Numbered from the stretch's first letter, positions 17,116 through 25,981 are shown. The stretch is DNA of 64,000 nt from an uncultured Ruminococcus sp. (GCF_947301925.1 NZ_CAMYUE010000002.1:468104-532103); one strand, 5' to 3'. Made by a program: numbers and translations. The notes: generated by a model not told the origin, from the sequence alone.

Positions 17116-18189
17116 TTATATCTCAACAAGTACTTCCCACAGGCCGTTTCTCTTACCGTTCTTGCGGCGCAGGAAGCCGTTATTCTGAAGCTCAACCGTT
17201 CTGGTCTTAACAGTTCGCTCGGATTTACCGATTGCCTCTGCTAGCTCCTTCTGGGTTATAGATGGATTCTTTGAGATTTCCCTAAGTATAGCAAGTTCTT
17301 CCAAAGTGCAATTTTTGCACTTTGAAACATTATCATTTGCACTTTGGGCTGACTCCGTATATTCGATATGCATATATCGGTTCTTCAGTTCATGATCGGT
17401 CCCTGTCAGCAGGTTTTCGATGAACTTCTCTAAGAACTCAGTTGTTGCATGAACATCGTTCTGGAGATCGTTATAGTTCGCTCTGACAAGAGCATTACGG
17501 AATTACCATGAATTATCGGCAAATACCTGGTTACTTACGTTGAATCCGAAGGTTTGCAGGTACTTTATCATGAATACAGCCGTGGTGCGGGTATTTCCTT
17601 CACAGAACGGATGTATCTGCCAGATACCTGATATGAATTTGGCAATATGCTTTATGGACTGAGCTACATCAAGTTCCGAATAGGAGAAGGCTTTCTCCTG
17701 ACCGAAGTCGTAGTCGAGGGTATCACGGATGCTGTCGAACGCGGCATAGAACACCGTCTTACCGTTAAGCACCCATTCCTTCTTAGAGATGTTATATGTT
17801 CTGTACTGACCAGCTGTCTTGAACACGCCTGTGAAAAGTCGGCGGTGTATGGTTTGAAGCTCTGCCGGTGAGAACTGGAAGGTCTTCTCAGCAAGAAGTT
17901 CGGCTATGTGAGCTGCTACAATGTCCGCCTCCATCGTATCCTGTTCAACAGTCATACGAACATCTCGCTGTTCATAGTAACTGTAGATCCGCTTTTGTGC
18001 GGTGGATATGTCAATCTTTCCCTCAATATGCTCCTTGGCTGTTTCCAGCAGGTATTCCGAGGTCTGGAGGCCGTCAACATCCTGCAAGCCTATTGCAGTC
18101 TGCCACGCAGCACTTTTCTCTGAACGGTCAGGCTCGCCCTGACGTATGTATTCATCTAAGTCATATTGCCAGTCGTGTTCCTGTTCCAT
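17116..18189 (-). pseudogene. fic: Fic-family AMPylase gene interrupted by one nonsense codon
   Basis: The first 228 codons encode a Fic domain with the complete active-site loop HPFCEGNTRT at 193-202. His193 is the catalytic base, and Fic enzymes transfer AMP from ATP to hydroxyl side chains of target proteins. Codon 229 is TAA. Reading continues in the same frame, with FRNALVRANYNDLQND as expected for Fic proteins, to a C-terminal winged helix (SITQKELAEAIGKSERTVK) ending at 17116, 357 residues in all. Family members often have Tyr just here, so one base change (TAT/TAC to TAA) explains it. The truncated protein keeps the catalytic loop but loses following helices and the wHTH. GGGAGG precedes the ATG. 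A downstream ATG at 17373 could start the wHTH alone. Confidence 0.85.
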
Positions 18190-18224
18190 ACCGATCCTCC
18201 CGTATAACTGGATTTAATAATAAT

Positions 18225-18253
18225 ATTATACCACAAATCAGCAGAAAAATCAA
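18225..18253 (-). promoter_or_regulatory. Promoter of fic
   Basis: Minus strand TTGATT, 17 bases, TATAAT, 36 bases before the fic start and 43 bases from the end of the serine recombinase. Confidence 0.7.
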
Positions 18254-18295
18254 GATAAATGCAGTTTATGACAGTAGTGGGATACATATTTTGCT

Positions 18296-19903
18296 TTATT
18301 TTTCAACTTCTGCGGTCACTTCATATCCACCCTTGAAAATGATCTGTATTTCAGTCTTGCTCACTACTCTTACGCATTCTATGAGTTTTCTGGTCAGTAT
18401 ATCATTGTATTCAAGTAATTCGCAGCTGTTTTTATCGATTTCCTTTAGCGTCCTGTCAATCCGGTCGCTATCGTCTGAATCGATGCTATTTTTAGCTTTT
18501 ATCTGCTCTAAGCGTTCATTCAGGCTTTGTTCTTCGTCATAGAGCTTCTGGAACTGTTCGTCAAGCGATTCTTCATCGATTGATCCTGAGGATATGAGGG
18601 AAATGTAGTCGTTACGGGTTTCATCTATCTCTTGTAATCTGTACTCTATCTTCCTGATCTCACTTACTTCTATTCCGGATAGAGTCTCTTCCACACTGCC
18701 TTTCAGGATCCTCCTTATTTCATTTCTGCATTCATAGTTTTCATTTATGGCGTTCATTATTGCTTTTTGAAGCTTATCTTCGTGGATCGAAGGTGACTTC
18801 TTGCAATATCGGATTCCATTATCAAGCCTGTTTATGCATCGCCATACAGGACATCTCTTCTTGCCATGTACGTTCCATATCTGTCTTTTATAAGCTGATC
18901 CGCATTCAGCACATACCATTAACTCACTTAATGCATATTTTGAGTATCTTCCTTGCATTAATAATGTTTTTTCGCTCTTTCTTCTCATTGAAGTTCTTCG
19001 AGCCATTTCCTGTTGTACAAGGTTATATGTATCTCTGTCAATTATCGCTTCATGCGCATCAGTTACAAGGTATTTTGCCCGTTCTCCGTTGTTTTTTGCT
19101 TTCTTGTGGGTAATACAGTCTACTGTATAGGTCTTTTGCAGCAATGCATCGCCGACATATTTTTCATTGGCCAGAATACCACTTATACTGTTAATAGACC
19201 ATTCTGTATTACTTCGCTTTTGTATATTCATTTCAGTAAGATGTTTTTTGATCTGTCTTAGTGTTAATCCGTCAAGATACAGTTTGTATATTAGCTTTAT
19301 AACTTTAGCTTCTTCAGGCACTATTTCCGGTTTCCCGTCCGCGCCCTTGCGATAGCCATACAGGCGACTTAAGTTATACTTGACTTTTCCTTCACGAAAG
19401 GCTTTTTCGATACCCCATGATACGTTTTTGCTTATTGATTCCGACTCAGCCTGAGCGAAGCTGCCATATAAGGCTATCATGAATTCGCTCGTCATCGTCA
19501 TAGTGTTTATGTTTTCCTTTTCGAATATAACGGCTATTCCAAGCTCCTTCAGCTGTCGGACGTATTCAAGGGTATCAACAGTATTTCGGGCGAATCGGCT
19601 TATTGATTTGCAGAGTACGAGGTCAATCTTCCGCTTTTTACATAATCGTATCATCTTGTTGAATTCAGTACGCTTTTTTGTCTGCGTTCCAGATATTCCT
19701 TCATCAGCGAATATTCCAGCGAGAACCCATTCCTTGTTTTGATTTATAAGGTCGGTATAGTAATCTATCTGTACCTGATAGCTGTTCTGCTGTTCTTCTT
19801 GTTCAGTACTGACTCTGCAGTAGGCTGCAACTCTGAGCTGATGATATTTGTCGGTATTTTCAGCATTCAGATTCTTAGTCGCAGGTATTATCGTAACACT
19901 CAT
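18296..19903 (-). CDS. Large serine recombinase
   Basis: A 535-aa site-specific recombinase. Its resolvase domain carries the nucleophile Ser32 in AAYCRVS, followed by KSISRFARN and a Glu-rich E helix. The recombinase domain (about 190-300) contains YGYRKG, a Zn-ribbon with CAECGS and CPVWRC lies at about 335-380, and a coiled-coil segment (about 415-490) mediates synapsis. It would cut and rejoin attachment sites by Ser-DNA bonds to insert or excise the element. It is the outermost ICE gene here and overlaps the catalytic-domain-less recombinase by 29 bases, so they are co-translated. Length and residues are complete. Confidence 0.93.
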   Translation of the reverse strand: MSVTIIPATKNLNAENTDKYHQLRVAAYCRVSTEQEEQQNSYQVQIDYYTDLINQNKEWVLAGIFADEGISGTQTKKRTEFNKMIRLCKKRKIDLVLCKSISRFARNTVDTLEYVRQLKELGIAVIFEKENINTMTMTSEFMIALYGSFAQAESESISKNVSWGIEKAFREGKVKYNLSRLYGYRKGADGKPEIVPEEAKVIKLIYKLYLDGLTLRQIKKHLTEMNIQKRSNTEWSINSISGILANEKYVGDALLQKTYTVDCITHKKAKNNGERAKYLVTDAHEAIIDRDTYNLVQQEMARRTSMRRKSEKTLLMQGRYSKYALSELMVCAECGSAYKRQIWNVHGKKRCPVWRCINRLDNGIRYCKKSPSIHEDKLQKAIMNAINENYECRNEIRRILKGSVEETLSGIEVSEIRKIEYRLQEIDETRNDYISLISSGSIDEESLDEQFQKLYDEEQSLNERLEQIKAKNSIDSDDSDRIDRTLKEIDKNSCELLEYNDILTRKLIECVRVVSKTEIQIIFKGGYEVTAEVEK

Positions 19904-20771
19904 TATCTCTGCTCCTCTCTGTAATATTATTCAGTTTTACGCCGTTTATAAGTTCAAGACCTATAGTTGCGTTATGACTTACAGTTATATATTCAGTGCA
20001 TTTCAGGAGTAACTCTACATCAAGTGTATCAAGTCTCCTGATATCCATAAGTATTTCCTTTAATAATGCTGTTTTCTGCGGTACATCGTCATATGAACAA
20101 CAATCGTATTTTAGTTCAGCAAGCTCCATTACTGCATTTTTTATCCTGTCATAATCGATATCAGGAATGCTCATAAGTCTCGATATTTCGTTTTTCTGCT
20201 TTATAACCGCTCCGTTTGGCGTATACACGCTCATCTCGGCATCGGCATCCAGAAGACTGGGATTTGCTATGGCAGAATTTAGTATATTAAGCACCGCAGA
20301 TAAGATCATCTGATCGGTTGCTACATACTCAAATTTACCGCATCGGTATGTTTTGCAGTTCCATGTACCGTTTTGATTTCTGTACAGTCTTTTTCTGCAC
20401 TCAGCGCACAGTGTAATATCTCTTATACCTTTCAATTCATCAGGTACTATGCAGATATTAGTGGCTTTTCTGGTCTTCTTATTATTAGCTCGATGGAATA
20501 TGTCGGCAGATATGATCTGCGGATACGCATCGTTGCCAAGGTATTTTTCATTCTCAAGGATACGCTTCACCATATTCTTGTTCCAACTGAGATCCTCACC
20601 TGGATGATATGGAATCTTTTCTTCCTGAATGGATCTGGATATTTCGAGCAGGCTTTTGCCTTTTAGGTAATCAGCAAATATCTTTGATACGGCGTACAGT
20701 TCTCTCGGCTCGGTTACTATCTCGCCGTTTTTCATCTGATAGCCGAACGGTATTTTTCGATTTTTAGCCAT
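19875..20771 (-). CDS. Recombinase-like protein lacking the catalytic resolvase domain
   Basis: The 298-residue protein begins directly in the DNA-binding recombinase domain (IPFGYQMKNGEIV at residues 5-17, NEKYLGNDAYPQII). It then has a Zn-ribbon with CAECRKR and two later Cys, and helices. No Ser nucleophile region is present. It is not simply truncated, because AAGGAGG stands 8 bases before the ATG at 20771 and the frame starts with a normal domain edge. Such proteins occur as the middle member of three-recombinase cassettes and probably act as accessory DNA-binding or directionality subunits. The exact function is inferred. Confidence 0.8.
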   Translation of the reverse strand: MAKNRKIPFGYQMKNGEIVTEPRELYAVSKIFADYLKGKSLLEISRSIQEEKIPYHPGEDLSWNKNMVKRILENEKYLGNDAYPQIISADIFHRANNKKTRKATNICIVPDELKGIRDITLCAECRKRLYRNQNGTWNCKTYRCGKFEYVATDQMILSAVLNILNSAIANPSLLDADAEMSVYTPNGAVIKQKNEISRLMSIPDIDYDRIKNAVMELAELKYDCCSYDDVPQKTALLKEILMDIRRLDTLDVELLLKCTEYITVSHNATIGLELINGVKLNNITERSRDNECYDNTCD

Positions 20772-20836
20772 TTTCTGACCTCCTTCACACACAAGAATAC
20801 CACATCTACTTCTTCTTATCTATCATCATACCTGAC

Positions 20837-20870
20837 AAAAATGGTGCTTTGTTTTTGTTCACAAAGCACC
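20837..20870 (-). terminator. Terminator overlapping a recombinase stop codon
   Basis: On the minus strand GGTGCTTTG / CAAAGCACC (9 bp), a 10-base loop, then ATTTTTG. The loop contains the TGA stop of the recombinase ending at 20859. Confidence 0.7.
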
Positions 20871-22421
20871 ACATTTTTCTTTTATTTCTTCTTTGAAGAC
20901 TATTCCTGATATAAGCGAGAATTCCAGTTTATTGTTCCTTACAATAATTTTCTCGACTATCATTCCGAATAATTTCTCGTTAAATCCTGACATTATAGAG
21001 ATTTGATTCTCAAAGCAGTCTATCAGGATATCCAATTGTTCGATCGTTTCGTCCTCGATATCTATTTTGGTATGTTTTTTCAGTTCGCGATCAAGTCTTG
21101 CCATCTTACTCTCGAGTTCAAATAGTTTCTCGTTATATTTCTTTTCGTCAAGGAACCCTCTTTTACGAAGACGCGCTATGACATGGCGCTGCTCTTTAAG
21201 AGCAGCCATATCCTGACGGATATTAAGCACCTTCGTATTAGTGCTGAATCTTCGGATATTCAGTTCCTGAAGCGTTCTTTGTATTGGTACTAGTATCTCC
21301 TTATAATGCCGTATAAGCTTATTGCACAGTGATACAAACGCCTGCATTATGGATTCTTCAGCTATGGGCTTGGAACTGCAGTTTTGTGAGTTAAGGTCAT
21401 GCTCTATGCAACACCAGTAATATTTACCACTGTTGCATTTCCTCTTATATGTACTTCCGCACACTCCGCATTTTATCATTGAGCCTAATATATGCTTTCC
21501 TTTTGATTCCCTATGGAATTTTGAAGCCGATATTGTAAGTAATTCCTGGACCTTCTGAAAGTCAGCTTTGGATATAATGGCTTCATGGGTATTCTCAACA
21601 TAGAACTGATCATATTCTCCGTGATTCCGTTTCTGGATCATGGGAAGCGTTTCAGTCTTATATGTCTTCTGCATGAGCGAGTCTCCGGTATATTTCTCGT
21701 TTGACAGGATATACTTTACTATTTTGTGATTCCATTTCTTTTGGTACATACCTGTCAATATCCCACGGCTGTTCAGGATCCGAGCTATAGTGTTTGTTCC
21801 TGTGCCTCCAAGATACATTCTGAATATTTCCTTTACGATCTCAGAAGTTTCAGGATCAACAACCAGTTTCTCATTTCTCTTGACATAACCATATGGCGGA
21901 ACGCTTTGAACGAAGGTACCGTTCTCCATACGCTTTCTTACGCTCCATCTCATATTCTGAGATATGGAAGTAGATTCTTCCTGAGCCAGTCCGCCCATGA
22001 TAGTTATCATCAATTCATCTGTATTCTTAGCTGTATCGATGTTTTCTTTCTCGAAGAACAAGGTTATTCCAAGCTCTCTGAGTAATCGTACAGTATTAAG
22101 GCACTCTTTGGTGTTTCGGGCAAATCTACTCAAAGATTTGGTATATATCCTGTCGATTTTTCCACGCTTACAATCCCGTATAAGGCGTTGGAATTCTGTT
22201 CGCTTATCTGCGCTGGTTCCGGTTATTCCTTCGTCAGCGTATATATCGATAAGCTCTTCCGTATCTGAATCATCGAACTTTTCACTGTAGAATTTGACCT
22301 GAGCTGCATAGGAGTGAAGCTGGTCTTCGCTGCTCGATGATACTCGACAATAGGCTGCACATCGTATTTTATGTATCGTACCCTCTGCTTTCACAGGAGG
22401 GATAACTGTTACATTCGCCAT
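20859..22421 (-). CDS. Large serine recombinase
   Basis: A 520-aa paralogue of the first recombinase. Ser28 lies in YCRVSSSS, then KSLSRFARN and FEKENIDTA, a recombinase domain (PYGYVKRN, SNEKYTGD), a Zn-ribbon CGVCGSTYKRKC, and a basic coiled coil (430-480). The ATG at 22421 follows AAGGAGG and is preferred to the longer frame beginning 11 codons upstream, because the family begins near Ala-Asn-Val-Thr-Val-Ile-Pro-Pro. Its stop is buried in a terminator hairpin, so it can be transcribed apart from the next two recombinase genes. It may act alone or with the other serine recombinase on unlike half-sites. Confidence 0.93.
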   Translation of the reverse strand: MANVTVIPPVKAEGTIHKIRCAAYCRVSSSSEDQLHSYAAQVKFYSEKFDDSDTEELIDIYADEGITGTSADKRTEFQRLIRDCKRGKIDRIYTKSLSRFARNTKECLNTVRLLRELGITLFFEKENIDTAKNTDELMITIMGGLAQEESTSISQNMRWSVRKRMENGTFVQSVPPYGYVKRNEKLVVDPETSEIVKEIFRMYLGGTGTNTIARILNSRGILTGMYQKKWNHKIVKYILSNEKYTGDSLMQKTYKTETLPMIQKRNHGEYDQFYVENTHEAIISKADFQKVQELLTISASKFHRESKGKHILGSMIKCGVCGSTYKRKCNSGKYYWCCIEHDLNSQNCSSKPIAEESIMQAFVSLCNKLIRHYKEILVPIQRTLQELNIRRFSTNTKVLNIRQDMAALKEQRHVIARLRKRGFLDEKKYNEKLFELESKMARLDRELKKHTKIDIEDETIEQLDILIDCFENQISIMSGFNEKLFGMIVEKIIVRNNKLEFSLISGIVFKEEIKEKCGAL

Positions 22422-22526
22422 ACTGAGCCTCCTTTCAGTACACAAGGATACCACACAACACTCGGAATTGGTATCACCAAAGCCAACAAATGCGGCGGTT
22501 CACATTTGTGTAAACCGCCGGACACT

Positions 22527-22622
22527 CTATTGTTCTTCGGCTCTGCTTGCCACTATGCAGAGACACATTGCCAAAACGCCCATAGTCCCTCCAAACATAG
22601 CACCTGCGATGAAGTGAATCAT
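22527..22622 (-). CDS. DUF3789 small membrane protein (31 aa)
   Basis: MIHFIAGAMFGGTMGVLAMC, then a short hydrophobic and polar tail. The Gly-Gly-Thr-x-Gly-Val core and a single membrane helix are typical of the tiny DUF3789 proteins in Firmicutes conjugative elements. GGGAGG lies 7 bases before the ATG. The start overlaps the stop of the 59-aa gene by four bases (ATGA), so translation is coupled. Confidence 0.75.
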   Translation of the reverse strand: MIHFIAGAMFGGTMGVLAMCLCIVASRAEEQ

Positions 22623-22798
22623 GTGTTTACCTCCCATTCTCGTATAGTCATGTACCTTTCGGTAACAGTCACTTCGTTGATCTCACGAATCCTTATCTTC
22701 TCGGACTCAGATATTTCCTTTTCTATTGCAGCACTCCCAATTATCTGGTCCATTACTGCTATCATATAGTCTGCTATTCCCGGTCTGTTATCATTCAT
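22619..22798 (-). CDS. Hypothetical 59-aa protein
   Basis: A short acidic/basic helical protein beginning MNDNRPGIADYMIAVMDQ and ending in a Tyr/Arg/Trp-rich stretch. It overlaps the 3' end of the helicase gene by eight bases and the start of DUF3789 by four, in the tightly packed order usual for mobile-element operons. The family is not recognised. Confidence 0.6.
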   Translation of the reverse strand: MNDNRPGIADYMIAVMDQIIGSAAIEKEISESEKIRIREINEVTVTERYMTIREWEVNT

Positions 22799-24692
22799 TT
22801 TTATCTTCCTCCCTTATACTTTTCCAGAACTTCTTGAGCTCCGTTGTTTTTTCGGTTATACTCTTTTCGGGTAGTGATGACAGTGCCTCCTCCTTATATG
22901 CTGTCTTCAGTCTGCTGCTTGCTCTTGGATCGAGTATCGAAACGATACCCTTGTCATCTGCACTCCTGATGAGACGTCCTGCTCCTTGTTTCAGTTTTAT
23001 TACCATCTCAGGTACTGCTACTTCCATGAGCGGACACTCAACTTTAGACATTTTGTATTCCATTATAGGCTCCGGAACAGGAAAGGGAAGCTTAAACACT
23101 ATCACCTGTGACAAGCTCTCGCCCTCGACGTTGATGCCTTCCCAATAGGTTCCGGTACCAAGGATCACCGAATTAACATTTTTTCGAAAATCACTGAGCC
23201 TATGCTCCTGAGATGAGTCGCCGCTCTGGATCATTATCTTATACGGCAAGCCCATATTTGACAGCTTTCCAAAGACATAATCTCTGTCTTCCTTTGCTGT
23301 AAAGAGTATAAGTGACTTTCCATGAGTTACCTTTAACAGTTTTACTATCTCCTCAACTGCTTCTCTGCGGTATCGTTTTCTGTTAAACCTATTTGGACAC
23401 GGAAGCTTATTTGAAACATACATCATAGAATGCTCATCATAGTTATATGGTGACTTCTTTGGTTCGGAGATGTTTACATCATCAGGACAGCCGAGGCTAT
23501 CCATGAAGTATCCATATCTTTCCTTGAGTGTTCCTGAATTCTGAGATGTTAATGTTGCCGAAGTCAATATTGTTCTTCTTGCATTTGAGAACAGTAGCCT
23601 TCCTATATCCCGGCGAATGTCCTTTTTGCACACGTTTATTCGAACTCCATGTTCATTGGATAGCCATACAAGATTTGAATTGTTTTCAGACTCTCTCAGC
23701 ATTTGAAGGCTATACAGCCTCCGATTTGTCTTCATTTCTATCTCCCTCATATTGGATCGTAGCTTTAGAAGCAGTTGTTTTATCTCATTAGTCGGTCTGT
23801 AATAGAAGGTCCTCATATCTGCAACAGCAGCTGCCTGTTGCTGGGATATGTCGTTTTTAAGGAAATTGAATAAAGTATCGACCATTTTTAAAGTTTCGAT
23901 TATAAGGCGCGACATAGTGTTTTTTCTATTGTGTGTTACTTTCAGGATTTCTCTACTAATTTCCTTCTGGCTGAAAGATGTGGTAAATGCGTCCCTGAAC
24001 TTACTTTCAAGGTTATGAGCTTCATCAACAACTATTGTGCTGAGATTGCCTTTGAATATCCCTCTGCCTGATTCCATGTTGATCAGGTGCGATGCCAACA
24101 TATTCTGATTACAAATAACGATTGAATCATTACAGCGAATACGCTCACGCATCTGAAGATACTCACATCTGTTTCTGTATTTGCAGTCATCGCATTTCTG
24201 ACCTACTGAGTTTATGCAAACCTTATCCCAAGCTTTGTCAGTAACGCTAAGTTCGGATTTACGCTGTACGCCGTGTAATGCAAGTTCATAGAGAGCTGCA
24301 AACTCTTCATCTTCTTTGCGATGTTTTCTTGCTTCCCTTAGACATATGTAATTCTTCATTCCTTTTGCCACCTCGACTTTAGTTTTTACGCCTATCATAT
24401 TTAGAACGTTCTTTACATCGCGCTCGAGCTGTTCCTGCAATGCTATATTTGATGTCGCTATCACAACTTGTCTGCGATCACGAAAAAACTGCTGTACTAT
24501 CGGTACAAGATAGGCAATTGACTTTCCGATACCGACTTCAGCTTCAACCACTAATGATCTCTTATCCATAATAGCTTGTGCTATCTCCTGTGACATCTCG
24601 ACCTGACCTGGACGACGTTCAAGTCCGTTTCTTGCAGCCTCATCAAAAAATCTGTTGACCGCTGTGTCAAGCGGCAATTCCTTTATTTTCAT
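22791..24692 (-). CDS. dinG: DinG/XPD-type ATP-dependent DNA helicase
   Basis: A superfamily 2 Fe-S helicase of about 633 residues. Walker A lies in AEVGIGKS near residues 50-57. A four-Cys cluster follows in KVCINSVGQKCDDCKYRNRC (about 158-177), as needed for the 4Fe-4S domain of DinG and XPD, then VVDEAHN. Helicase motifs V-VI are in the C-terminal part, with QGAGRLIRS. DinG unwinds DNA 5'-3' and removes R-loops; in a conjugative element it may help replication of the excised circle. The ATG at 24692 (overlapping TGATG with mazF) is preferred to a GTG four codons upstream without a ribosome site. The gene symbol is by family, not orthology. Confidence 0.88.
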   Translation of the reverse strand: MKIKELPLDTAVNRFFDEAARNGLERRPGQVEMSQEIAQAIMDKRSLVVEAEVGIGKSIAYLVPIVQQFFRDRRQVVIATSNIALQEQLERDVKNVLNMIGVKTKVEVAKGMKNYICLREARKHRKEDEEFAALYELALHGVQRKSELSVTDKAWDKVCINSVGQKCDDCKYRNRCEYLQMRERIRCNDSIVICNQNMLASHLINMESGRGIFKGNLSTIVVDEAHNLESKFRDAFTTSFSQKEISREILKVTHNRKNTMSRLIIETLKMVDTLFNFLKNDISQQQAAAVADMRTFYYRPTNEIKQLLLKLRSNMREIEMKTNRRLYSLQMLRESENNSNLVWLSNEHGVRINVCKKDIRRDIGRLLFSNARRTILTSATLTSQNSGTLKERYGYFMDSLGCPDDVNISEPKKSPYNYDEHSMMYVSNKLPCPNRFNRKRYRREAVEEIVKLLKVTHGKSLILFTAKEDRDYVFGKLSNMGLPYKIMIQSGDSSQEHRLSDFRKNVNSVILGTGTYWEGINVEGESLSQVIVFKLPFPVPEPIMEYKMSKVECPLMEVAVPEMVIKLKQGAGRLIRSADDKGIVSILDPRASSRLKTAYKEEALSSLPEKSITEKTTELKKFWKSIREEDKNE

Positions 24693-25051
24693 CAATATTT
24701 CCACTCCTTATTATTCAGATCAAGGCTTATCCGCAGAGCTTTTTCTATTCTTCGGATATCCTTTTCACTAAGCCTGCCGATGTACTTTTTCAATCTGTAT
24801 ACTGAAATAGTTCTTATCTGCTCAGTCAGTACACATCCCTTGTACTTCGTAAGGATACCATAATGGATTATTACATGATTTGGTATCTGAGTTTTCATCT
24901 GCGAAGTTATAGGGACTATTATCGTAGTATCGGCGTAGTGATTGCCCTTGTTGTTCTGTATTACTATCACAGGGCGTTCATTTGCCTGTTCTGAGCCAAT
25001 ACCTTGTCCCAGATCGGCAACGTACATTTCTCCACGTTTTGGTATCAGCAT
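24692..25051 (-). CDS. mazF: MazF/PemK-family endoribonuclease toxin
   Basis: A 119-aa protein with the MazF fold signatures: PKRGEMYVADLG at the start, NERPVIVIQNN at 24-34, TTIIVPITS at 42-50 and the C-terminal helix. MazF cuts mRNA at short sites. No MazE-like antitoxin precedes it: the 500 bases upstream hold no gene. It is an orphan or is neutralised elsewhere. MazF-like genes without a cognate antitoxin recur next to serine recombinases in such elements and may help element maintenance. AAGGAGAG lies 5 bases before the ATG. Confidence 0.88.
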   Translation of the reverse strand: MLIPKRGEMYVADLGQGIGSEQANERPVIVIQNNKGNHYADTTIIVPITSQMKTQIPNHVIIHYGILTKYKGCVLTEQIRTISVYRLKKYIGRLSEKDIRRIEKALRISLDLNNKEWKY

Positions 25052-25558
25052 CGTATCTCTCCTTTATGTATGTGGGACTGCCTTGCGACAGTCCCGTTTA
25101 TCGTTGTCCGCATATATCGTTTCATACGCAGACGCACCCCCGCAGGGGTACTTTACCGTCACGCTGTGCGACGGCATTTTCCTTTAATCAAAGGCCTCGG
25201 ATAATCTCTCGTCATTTCTGACGCCCTCCGGGGAAGGGAGCGCATAAGCCGAACAGAGTCCTCACTGTTCACGCAGATCCTTGTCTCTCTGCCCTTACGG
25301 AGTCAGAGCCGTTGTTACGGACGGGCGCGCAAATCGGCTGTCATTGCCATAATAGGAGTGGCTTCGCTCCCACCGTCATGCTCATATTTATCGCTCGCTC
25401 GTTTCCGAGGTCGTGGCGTATGGATGTCCGCGGCTCGTAGGGTTGTTGCCCACACCGATCTTGCTGCACACTTATGCGCTGCTATTCAATTGTCAAGTTT
25501 GGCGAAGGGCTTTATTGCCCTTCACTAAGTAGCCGTTGGGAAAGGCTGTTTTGAACCG
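25052..25558. other. GC-richer gene-free region with hairpins
   Basis: No supported gene. The stretch is visibly richer in G+C than its neighbours. Three hairpins stand out: GGGACTG / CAGTCCC with an 8-base loop near 25075-25097, just upstream of the mazF ribosome site; ACCCC / GGGGT near 25136-25150; and GAAGGGC / GCCCTTC near 25504-25530. It may be a structured leader, a small RNA or an element replication/regulatory region. No promoter was certain. Confidence 0.4.
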
Positions 25559-25981
25559 CTATTTCAAAATTTTGGAGATTTTTACAATCCAGCGAGCTAT
25601 TGAAGACTGCGGTTTGTTTATTATCACAACAGCATCCCGCTGAGACATATTCTTTATTTTGCATAGATAGTAAGCTCGTCGCTGTTCCGGACGCAGCTCG
25701 GACAACTGTCTTCTCTTATCAATGTCCGTTATGTACTCATGCCAGTTTTCTTCAATATTGCACTCGTCAATGTTTGAATCATCACTTTGAAGAGTCTCCT
25801 CATATTCTGAAAGATCCATTTTCTTTTCAAAGTACACTCTGTCTGAACGAAAAGTCTTATAGTCAAACTCCCATATAGCTGTTATCTGCTCATCAGTCAT
25901 GCCAAGTTCTCGATAAAGCTTTTCGTTTTTCTGCCATTCCTCGTCGAACTTCTTCTTTTCAAGCCCATGATTATATCCCAT
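25559..25981 (-). CDS. Sigma-70 region-4-like protein
   Basis: A 140-aa protein. It starts MGYNHGLEKKKFDEEWQK, a typical opening of a small conserved mobile-element protein, has a central acidic segment (about 60-90) and ends in a helix-turn-helix (LRPEQRRAYYLCKIKNMSQ, then SIARWIVKISK) like sigma-70 region 4. Regions 2 and 3 are absent, so it is not a full sigma factor. It likely regulates transcription of the recombinase cluster downstream. The ATG at 25981 is chosen over 26020 because the family begins here and AGGAAGGA precedes it. Its start lies at the edge of a strong hairpin. Confidence 0.75.
   Translation of the reverse strand: MGYNHGLEKKKFDEEWQKNEKLYRELGMTDEQITAIWEFDYKTFRSDRVYFEKKMDLSEYEETLQSDDSNIDECNIEENWHEYITDIDKRRQLSELRPEQRRAYYLCKIKNMSQRDAVVIINKPQSSIARWIVKISKILK

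Noticed and set aside
17868-18542. 224-codon plus-strand frame
   Set aside because: It lies antisense across fic and the recombinase end, is very rich in Ser and Arg, and has no ribosome site.
22371-22769. 132-codon plus-strand frame
   Set aside because: It is antisense to the 59-aa and DUF3789 genes, which have overlapping starts and a good ribosome site.
24942-25221. Several plus-strand frames upstream of mazF
   Set aside because: They overlap mazF antisense and one another, with no ribosome sites or familiar motifs.
25052-25558. MazE antitoxin gene
   Set aside because: No frame with a ribosome site or AbrB-like/RHH motif occurs upstream of mazF.
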